Shown here piece after piece: positions 1-5,251 of a stretch of DNA of 8,020 nt. The stretch comes from Candidatus Latescibacterota bacterium (GTDB lineage: Bacteria; JAAXHH01). The notes beneath the pieces are model-generated. The model ran no database searches. It had not been told where the DNA came from and saw only the letters and a program-made list of their open reading frames with translations. The position numbers and the translations under genes are program-made. The first letter of the stretch is position 1. Each line of letters begins with the position of its first letter. Location of the stretch: the NCBI GenBank assembly GCA_022821935.1, contig JAJECR010000136.1:1-8020 (forward strand), written 5' to 3'.

Positions 1-43
1 CAAGTTGTGATTCTTAATCAATAAATCTCAACAAATTAGATCA

Positions 44-51
44 GGTGGAGG
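44..51 (+). promoter_or_regulatory. Shine-Dalgarno of nrdR
   Basis: GGTGGAGG lies 9 nt before the ATG at 61. It supports this start over the ATG at 45 in another frame, which would give a protein with no recognisable domain. Confidence 0.7.
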
Positions 52-60
52 ACCGCCGCG

Positions 61-552
61 ATGCGATGTCCGGCGTGTGGCATGTTGAACAGCCACGTAG
101 TAGACTCCCGTACAATCCAGAGTGGAAGAACCATCCGCAGACGCCGCGAGTGCCTGTCCTGCGCCAAGCGATTTACGACCTACGAAGCCATCGAAGAAGA
201 AGAACTGATGGTGGTGAAGTCCGACGGCCGCCGGGAGGTTTTCGACCGCGGAAAGATCATGCACGGTCTAAAGCTGGCCTGCACGAAACGGATGATATCC
301 GCGGATCAACTGCACGAACTTGTGGACCGGGTGGTGTACTACGTCAGCAACCTGAACGAACGCGAGATCCCTTCCGACAGGATCGGCGAATTCATCATCC
401 GGGAACTGCGCAAGATCGATGAAGTGGCCTACGTGCGTTTCGCCTCGGTCTACCGGGATTTCAAGGACCGGAGCGAGTTCCAGGAAGAGCTCGAGCAGTT
501 GGAGAAGCAGGAACTGGCCTCGGTCGTCAAGGACCAGCCCAATCGTAATTAA
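61..552 (+). CDS. nrdR: Transcriptional repressor NrdR
   Basis: Encodes a complete 163-residue protein of normal family length. The N-terminal zinc ribbon is formed by C3, C6, C31 and C34 around the conserved DSR and RRRRECLSC stretches, and it binds DNA. An ATP-cone follows at about residues 49-139, with VVKSDGRREVFDRGKI near its start and VYRDF at its end; this domain binds ATP/dATP and sets the oligomeric state. In the known family, NrdR represses ribonucleotide reductase genes when dATP is high. The ATG at 61 is preceded by a strong Shine-Dalgarno, GGTGGAGG at 44-51, 9 nt away. The acidic, glutamine-rich tail (about 139-163) is variable in the family. A class II reductase gene follows on the same strand after 117 bp, so its probable target is adjacent. 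Identification is near certain; the target assignment is inferred from position. Confidence 0.97.
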   Translation: MRCPACGMLNSHVVDSRTIQSGRTIRRRRECLSCAKRFTTYEAIEEEELMVVKSDGRREVFDRGKIMHGLKLACTKRMISADQLHELVDRVVYYVSNLNEREIPSDRIGEFIIRELRKIDEVAYVRFASVYRDFKDRSEFQEELEQLEKQELASVVKDQPNRN

Positions 553-605
553 GTAAGGATTCAAGTGCCTGGTCCGTTCGCGCGGATGGATCAGGTAGTT
601 CTTTT

Positions 606-633
606 ATCGACACAATCAATACATTGATCGACA
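606..633. promoter_or_regulatory. Candidate nrdJ operator: dyad and direct repeats
   Basis: The nrdR-nrdJ gap contains a perfect inverted repeat, ATCAAT-AC-ATTGAT (615-628). It is flanked by two copies of ATCGACA at 606-612 and 627-633, 21 bp apart, which is two helical turns. The left part, ACACAAT at 610-616, resembles the left half of the published NrdR box (ACACwATATATwGwGT), but the right half does not match. The gap is AT-richer than the genes around it. I infer a protein-binding site, with NrdR the obvious candidate, but the motif is not a strict NrdR box and no promoter -10/-35 pair could be assigned. Confidence 0.35.
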
Positions 634-656
634 GTAACAGATCGAAGAAGTTGATT

Positions 657-664
657 CGAGGGGG
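657..664 (+). promoter_or_regulatory. Shine-Dalgarno of nrdJ
   Basis: A purine-rich GAGGGGG tract ends about 5 nt before the ATG at 670 and fixes the start of the reductase. Confidence 0.6.
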
Positions 665-669
665 CAAGT

Positions 670-3453
670 ATGGCAACAGAGAGACTTGGTTTGAAAATAA
701 AGGATGATCCCGAACTCCTGATAGAAGAGACGGAGGAATCTTCCGACGGCGTGTCCGTCGAAGACGCGTCCACCGCCGCAGCGCCGCTCGCCGAAGGAGG
801 TCTTGCGGTCGAACGGCTGTACAGCAACCCGGGCATCGATCCCTACGACGGCGTGGAGTGGGAGAAGCGGACGGCCACTATCGCGGGGGACGGGGGAGAG
901 GTCGTCTTCGAGCAGGAGGACGTGGAGATCCCGGCCGACTGGTCACAGCTGGCCACCAACGTCGTCGTGTCCAAGTATTTCCGCGGCCCCCTCGGCACGC
1001 CGAAGCGCGAAAACAGCGTCAAGCACATGATCGACCGCGTGGCGGACACGATTGCGGGGTGGGGACGCGACCAGGGTTACTTCGCGTCCGAGGAGGACGC
1101 CGACGTCTTCCATAACGAATTGAAACAGATCATCCTGCATCAGCGGGCCACGTTCAACAGCCCGGTCTGGTTCAACGTGGGTGTCGAAGACACGCCCCAG
1201 TGCTCGGCCTGTTTCATCCTGTCGGTCGAAGACTCCATGGAATCCATTCTCGAGTGGTGCAAGGTCGAAGGCATGATCTTCAAGGGCGGTTCGGGCGCCG
1301 GCGTGAACCTGTCCCGGATCCGTTCCTCCAAGGAAATCCTGTCCGCGGGCGGCCAGGCATCCGGACCCGTCTCCTTCATGCGGGCGGCCGATTCGGTGGC
1401 CGGATCCATCAAGTCGGGAGGCAAGACCCGGCGGGCCGCCAAGATGGTGGTCCTGGACATCGATCATCCCGACGTGGTGGAGTTCATCTGGTGCAAAGCG
1501 AACGAGGAGCGCAAGGCCTACGCCCTCGGGGACGCTGGTTGGGACATGACCCTGAACGGCGACGCGTGGAGTTCCATCCAGTTCCAGAACGCCAACAACT
1601 CGGTCCGGGTAACGGACGATTTCCTGGAAGCGGTGGAGAAGGACGGGGACTGGACGCTGCAGTCGATCACCAAGAAGACGCCGGTGGAGAACCTGAAGGC
1701 GAAGGACGTCATGTCCTGGATCGCGGAAGCCGCCTGGCAGTGCGGCGACCCGGGCATGCAGTACGATACGACCATCAACGACTGGCACACCTGCGCCAAC
1801 ACGGACCGCATCAACGCCAGCAATCCCTGTTCCGAGTACATGCACCTGGACAACAGCGCGTGCAACCTGGCCTCGATCAACCTGCTCAAGTACCTGACCG
1901 ACGAAGGCACCTTCGACGCGGTGGGATTCATCCACACGGTCAACATCATGATCATGGCCCAGGACATCATCGTCGACAACGCGAGCTACCCTACCGATAA
2001 GATCGGGAAAAACGCCCGCGCCTTCCGGCAACTGGGCCTGGGATACGCCAACCTCGGCGCGCTGCTTATGGCGATGGGGCTGCCTTACGACAGCGACGGG
2101 GGCCGCGCCTTTGCCGGCGCCATCACGGCGCTGATGACCGGCCAGGGTTACTACCGGTCCGCCGAACTCGCCGAGCACCTGGGCACCTTCGACGGATACG
2201 ACGTCAACAGCGAACCCATGCTCCGGGTCATGCAGAAGCACCGGGACGCCGTGGACGACATCCAGGCGGAGATGGTGGACAAGAACCTGCTCGACGCCGC
2301 GCGCACCGCGTGGGACAATGCCCTCGCCCACGGCAGGAAGCACGGGTACAAGAACAGCCAGGCCACGGTGCTGGCGCCCACGGGGACCATCGCCTTCATG
2401 ATGGACTGCGACACGACGGGCATCGAGCCCGATATCGCCCTGGTCAAGTACAAGCGCCTGGTGGGCGGCGGCACGATGAAGATCGTGAACCGAACTGTTT
2501 ATTCCGCCCTGGAGAAGCTCGACTACTCGCATCAGCAGATCGAGCGGATCGTCCATTACATCGACGAGCACGGTACCATCGAAGGTGCGCCGCACCTGCT
2601 CCAGGAACACCTGCCGGTCTTCGACTGTGCGTTCCGTACCGAAAACGGCAGCCGCTCCATCCACCACATGGGACACGTGAAGATGATGGCCGCGGCGCAG
2701 CCCTTCATTTCAGGCGCCATATCCAAGACGGTGAACCTGCCCAACGAGGCGACGGTCGAAGACGTCATGAACGTGTACATGAAGGGCGGAGAGATGGGGC
2801 TCAAGGCCCTGGCCATCTACCGCGACGGGTCGAAGCGCACCCAGCCGCTCAGCACCAAGGCGTCGGAGGATGAAGACGCCGCCGAAGTCCAGCCCGTTCG
2901 CCGCCGGCTGCCCGACGAGCGCGAGGCCGTGACCCACAAGTTCAGCATCGCCGGCCACGAGGGCTACCTGACGGTGGGCCTCTTCGAAGACGGCCAGCCC
3001 GGTGAGATCTTCCTGCGGATGTCCAAGGAAGGCAGCACCGTATCCGGCATGATGGACGCCTTCGCCACGGCAATATCCGTGTCGCTGCAGTACGGCGTGC
3101 CCCTGGAGAGCCTGATCCGCAAATTCAGCCACATGCGGTTCGAACCGGCGGGCATGACGGGCAACAAGGACGTGCCCATCGCCAAGTCCATCACCGATTA
3201 CATCTTCCGGTGGCTCGCGGTGAAGTTTCTGCCCGAGGACAGCCATACCGAGATCGTGGCGGACAAGGACATGGATTCCACCATGCATTCGAACGCCATG
3301 GACCAGACGATGAGCGTCCAGGAAGACCAGGAGCGCGAAGTCTACGCCGCCCAGGCCGACGCCCCGTCCTGTTCGGACTGCGGGAGCCTGATGACCCGCA
3401 ACGGTTCGTGCTACGTGTGTCGTGAGTGTGGATCGACGAGCGGGTGTTCGTAA
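670..3453 (+). CDS. nrdJ: Vitamin B12-dependent ribonucleotide reductase (class II)
   Basis: Encodes a complete 927-residue class II ribonucleotide reductase, which reduces ribonucleotides to deoxyribonucleotides with an adenosylcobalamin-derived thiyl radical and needs no oxygen. An acidic low-complexity leader (1-45) precedes the conserved start around FEQEDVEIPADW and VVVSKYFRGPLGTP (80-111). The ten-stranded barrel follows: FNSPVWFNVG (162-171), QCSACF with C178/C181, the NPCSE radical site (N385, C387, E389), C398 as the probable redox partner, and PTGTI (570-574) for phosphate binding. A TSCPD-type domain occupies about 748-852. The C-terminus is a cysteine cluster (C901, C904, C914, C917, C920, C926), typical of the long NrdJ form and probably a zinc ribbon or redox tail. 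I see no N-terminal ATP-cone, so allosteric activity control through such a cone looks absent. It lies 117 bp after nrdR and is probably under NrdR control. Nothing appears broken. Confidence 0.97.
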   Translation: MATERLGLKIKDDPELLIEETEESSDGVSVEDASTAAAPLAEGGLAVERLYSNPGIDPYDGVEWEKRTATIAGDGGEVVFEQEDVEIPADWSQLATNVVVSKYFRGPLGTPKRENSVKHMIDRVADTIAGWGRDQGYFASEEDADVFHNELKQIILHQRATFNSPVWFNVGVEDTPQCSACFILSVEDSMESILEWCKVEGMIFKGGSGAGVNLSRIRSSKEILSAGGQASGPVSFMRAADSVAGSIKSGGKTRRAAKMVVLDIDHPDVVEFIWCKANEERKAYALGDAGWDMTLNGDAWSSIQFQNANNSVRVTDDFLEAVEKDGDWTLQSITKKTPVENLKAKDVMSWIAEAAWQCGDPGMQYDTTINDWHTCANTDRINASNPCSEYMHLDNSACNLASINLLKYLTDEGTFDAVGFIHTVNIMIMAQDIIVDNASYPTDKIGKNARAFRQLGLGYANLGALLMAMGLPYDSDGGRAFAGAITALMTGQGYYRSAELAEHLGTFDGYDVNSEPMLRVMQKHRDAVDDIQAEMVDKNLLDAARTAWDNALAHGRKHGYKNSQATVLAPTGTIAFMMDCDTTGIEPDIALVKYKRLVGGGTMKIVNRTVYSALEKLDYSHQQIERIVHYIDEHGTIEGAPHLLQEHLPVFDCAFRTENGSRSIHHMGHVKMMAAAQPFISGAISKTVNLPNEATVEDVMNVYMKGGEMGLKALAIYRDGSKRTQPLSTKASEDEDAAEVQPVRRRLPDEREAVTHKFSIAGHEGYLTVGLFEDGQPGEIFLRMSKEGSTVSGMMDAFATAISVSLQYGVPLESLIRKFSHMRFEPAGMTGNKDVPIAKSITDYIFRWLAVKFLPEDSHTEIVADKDMDSTMHSNAMDQTMSVQEDQEREVYAAQADAPSCSDCGSLMTRNGSCYVCRECGSTSGCS

Positions 3454-3583
3454 AACAACTGCAATGAACCGCCGGACACCGGGGAACCAAGTACCCGGGG
3501 TTCGGCCCTGACCGGGTGCGGGGATGTGCCCTGCACGTTCTCCGTGCCCGTACGGTCAGGTCCCTCGTCCGTTCGGTGTACGG
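3454..3583. other. Convergent intergenic gap with short repeats
   Basis: This 130-bp gap separates the 3' ends of nrdJ (+) and the membrane-protein gene (-). It is GC-rich and has no coding signal. A small hairpin can form at 3533-3547 (GCACG, 5-nt loop, CGTGC), and GAACC/GGTTC can pair around 3483-3503. Neither has a T-run on either strand, so a Rho-independent terminator is not supported. Confidence 0.4.
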
Positions 3584-3587
3584 TCAG
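3550..3587 (+). repeat. 10-bp direct repeat GTACGGTCAG, two copies
   Basis: GTACGGTCAG occurs at 3550-3559 and 3578-3587, 28 bp apart. The second copy runs into the last codons of the minus-strand membrane-protein gene. CCTGACCG at 3507-3514 is the inverse of CGGTCAGG at 3553-3560. The function is unknown; it may be a termination or binding element, or chance. Confidence 0.4.
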
Positions 3588-4615
3588 ACCTCTTCCAGCC
3601 CCAGCCTTTCCTTCCAGCTTCTATCCGTTACCATGTAATACACGGCGCCCACCGCGGCGACGGTGACTCGCACGATCCGGTAGGTCAGCGCGGAGGCCAG
3701 TCCCGTGGCCTGGGCGACCGTACCCGGGATCGCACCGTCCGCGGACGTGCTGATGAGGTGGTAGATGTAGATGACCGCGCCTTCCAGGGCGCCGACGCCG
3801 CCCGGCACCGGCGCGAAGGTACCGATGATCTCGGCGGCGGGGATCAGCATCAGGTGGGCGAGGTAATCCGGCGCGGCCGGTCCCGGCAGGAGTGCCATCG
3901 CACAGAAATAGAAGGACGACAGCATAAAAACCTGGCCCGCCAGGCCGACGAGCAGGGCCTCGGTCAACGCACTGCGCCGCGTCTGGTAGAGCGCCAGGCT
4001 GTTGGCCAGTTCGGCGAAGAACGGTCCGACGAACCGGAGGCGGGTGAGCCGTTGAAAGAGCGTCCACTCCAGCAGCCGCGACTGTAGCGAAACCACCAGG
4101 CAGACCAGGCCGGTCACTGCACCGCCCCAGAAGACCAGGACGGCGATCATGATCTCCTGGTGATGCCAGAGGTCCTGGTTCACCAGAGAAGCCGCCGATC
4201 CGATGATCAGCAGCGCCAGCATGCCGATCAGCCGGTCGAGCAGCACCGTGGCCGCGGCGACGGTCCGCCTCGACTTCTGATGCCGCGCGATGCCCACGGC
4301 CCGCACGATATCGCCGCCCGCGGTCCCGGGCGCGAGGTAGTTGAACAGATTGCTGACGAAGCCCAGGCGGACGGCCTCGCGGAACCTCAGCGCCAGTTTC
4401 TGTCCCCTCGCCAGAAGGTACCACCGGAAAAAGGCCAGTATGGTGGCCGTCGTAGCCAGTACCACACCGATGCCCAGGAAGGTAAAATCGATTTCGCGGC
4501 GGATGAAATCGGCGTATTGATCGCGGTAGAGATAGAACAGGTAGGCGAGGATGCCCAGCGCCACCAGCCATCTGAGCCAACCCCAGGTTTTTTTGAGCAG
4601 GGTCAACGTCGTCAC
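3584..4615 (-). CDS. Lysylphosphatidylglycerol synthase TM / flippase-like membrane protein
   Basis: Encodes a 343-residue polytopic inner-membrane protein. I count about eight hydrophobic segments, near residues 12-30, 43-68, 85-105, 118-146, 154-177, 216-243, 250-288 and 300-329. Family signatures are visible: NYLAPGTAGGDIVRA (92-106), the TVAAATVLLDRLIGML stretch (118-133) and PVPGGVGALEGA (269-280). These define the UPF0104/LPG-synthase transmembrane (AglD-like) family, whose members are linked to lipid or lipid-linked substrate transfer. The catalytic MprF domain is absent, so lysyl transfer is not expected and the substrate is unknown. An upstream ATG at 4780 would add 55 arginine/proline-rich residues read in another frame of the preceding gene. 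I chose the GTG at 4615 instead: AGGAGG stands 4 nt upstream, and the GTG overlaps the preceding stop as GTGA. It is probably co-expressed with the zinc-ribbon gene. Confidence 0.88.
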   Translation of the reverse strand: MTTLTLLKKTWGWLRWLVALGILAYLFYLYRDQYADFIRREIDFTFLGIGVVLATTATILAFFRWYLLARGQKLALRFREAVRLGFVSNLFNYLAPGTAGGDIVRAVGIARHQKSRRTVAAATVLLDRLIGMLALLIIGSAASLVNQDLWHHQEIMIAVLVFWGGAVTGLVCLVVSLQSRLLEWTLFQRLTRLRFVGPFFAELANSLALYQTRRSALTEALLVGLAGQVFMLSSFYFCAMALLPGPAAPDYLAHLMLIPAAEIIGTFAPVPGGVGALEGAVIYIYHLISTSADGAIPGTVAQATGLASALTYRIVRVTVAAVGAVYYMVTDRSWKERLGLEEV

Positions 4616-4815
4616 CGCTCCTCCTCGGCCTGTCTGATCTGGGCCGGCAGGCTGAGCCGGACGCAGTGCGTGCCGGTGTAGGGCGCGCGTTTTCGGAATA
4701 AACCGTAATCTTCCTGGCAGGACTTGCAGCAATAGCGGGCGCCACGGACGTGGAGCAGTCGTCCTCCGCAGGATGGACATGGAGGCACTCGTCGTAGCAT
4801 CAGTCTGGATGCCAT
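4612..4815 (-). CDS. Small zinc-ribbon protein
   Basis: Encodes a 67-residue basic protein of unknown function from the ATG at 4815. It carries a treble-clef or zinc-ribbon-like pattern: CPSC near residues 13-16, then CCKSC about 15 residues later, enough to bind one zinc ion. The C-terminal half (FRKRAPYTGTHCVRL) resembles nothing I recognise. Its stop overlaps the GTG start of the membrane-protein gene (GTGA), so the two form a coupled pair. The start is uncertain. The in-frame ATG at 4878 would add 21 residues, lacks a Shine-Dalgarno and would overlap the upstream remnant; the ATG at 4800 is also possible. An AGGG sits almost against the ATG at 4815, so no start is well supported by a ribosome binding site. 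That the gene is real is supported by the cysteine pattern and the coupling. Confidence 0.6.
   Translation of the reverse strand: MASRLMLRRVPPCPSCGGRLLHVRGARYCCKSCQEDYGLFRKRAPYTGTHCVRLSLPAQIRQAEEER
4618..4626 (-). promoter_or_regulatory. Shine-Dalgarno deciding the GTG start at 4615
   Basis: On the minus strand GAGGAGGAG lies just before the GTG at 4615, inside the last codons of the upstream zinc-ribbon gene. Together with the GTGA stop/start overlap it points to translational coupling. Confidence 0.65.
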
Positions 4816-4826
4816 TCCCTTGTTGA

Positions 4827-5228
4827 TTATTCGTCTGACCACCGCAGGCGCGTTTTGAGCCTGTTCAGGTGGCTCCATGCTATCTGTTTCGTATGCTGGA
4901 GTCTCCCTACCACGATACCTGGCGCGATTTTATGTTCGTCGGCAAATCTGCGAACATCTGTACTACGGAAACTACCTTTAGCTACAAACCATTCCAGGTA
5001 GCTGTCGCAGTGCTGATCTCGAGCGTCAATCTCGGTGAGTCTGAGCCAGGCCGTCAATGCGACCCTGTCGCTCTAGAAAGACGGTGAATGACGAAAGGCG
5101 ATGTTTACGTTCTCGTACTTCATCTTCCACATGATAAGATGGTGGTGTTCACCGCTCACATGAAATCTTTACCGATCATATCTGTAACCCGCAACCTCAG
5201 AAAGATCTCCAAATGGCGTCGAATCAAA
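4827..5228 (-). pseudogene. Decayed ImmA/IrrE-like metallopeptidase (HigA-type antitoxin) remnant
   Basis: One minus-strand frame encodes both flanks of a known family but not its middle. The upstream part reads through TPFGDLSEVAGYRYD, LIMWKMKYENVNIAFRHSPSF and SDRVALTAWLRLTEIDAR. The downstream part reads VAKGSF, FADEHKIAPGIVVGRLQH and SHLNRLKTRL, the characteristic C-terminus of ImmA/IrrE-like peptidases that include HigA-type antitoxins. The frame is broken by TAA at 5171-5169 and TAG at 5075-5073. Between CDSY and LEWFVAKG (about 5003-4992) the whole catalytic core, including the expected HExxH helix, is missing without loss of frame; from memory of the family this is very roughly 150 residues. 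The longest intact piece, from a TTG at 5057, would make 76 residues, and expression is doubtful. The region is visibly poorer in GC than its neighbours. No partner toxin gene is present. The 5' limit is unclear because the frame stays open into the LRR gene end, where a GTG at 5255 overlaps that gene's stop. Confidence 0.75.
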
Positions 5229-5251
5229 CCGTTGCCCCCGTTCAAGTCCTG

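Noticed and set aside
1200..2000. 266-codon plus-strand frame inside nrdJ
   Set aside because: A frame-shifted shadow of nrdJ, rich in arginine, glycine and histidine, with no recognisable motif.
943..2676. 577-codon open frame on the minus strand inside nrdJ
   Set aside because: It lies antisense to a fully conserved reductase. Its composition (rich in V, G, R, H, D) is that expected from the complement of GC-biased codons, and it shows no domain.
3533..3547. Rho-independent terminator after nrdJ
   Set aside because: The stem is only 5 bp, and no T-run follows on either strand.
3524..4681. Plus-strand frames opposite the flippase-like gene
   Set aside because: Antisense shadows with polar low-complexity translations and no ribosome binding site or domain.
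3621..4745. 374-codon minus-strand frame overlapping the flippase-like gene
   Set aside because: It is the neighbouring frame of the membrane-protein gene, with arginine/proline/glycine-rich content and no hydrophobic segments.
4616..4780. 55-residue N-terminal extension of the flippase-like protein from ATG 4780
   Set aside because: The extension is arginine/proline-rich, overlaps the zinc-ribbon gene out of frame, and a well-placed Shine-Dalgarno with GTGA coupling supports GTG 4615.
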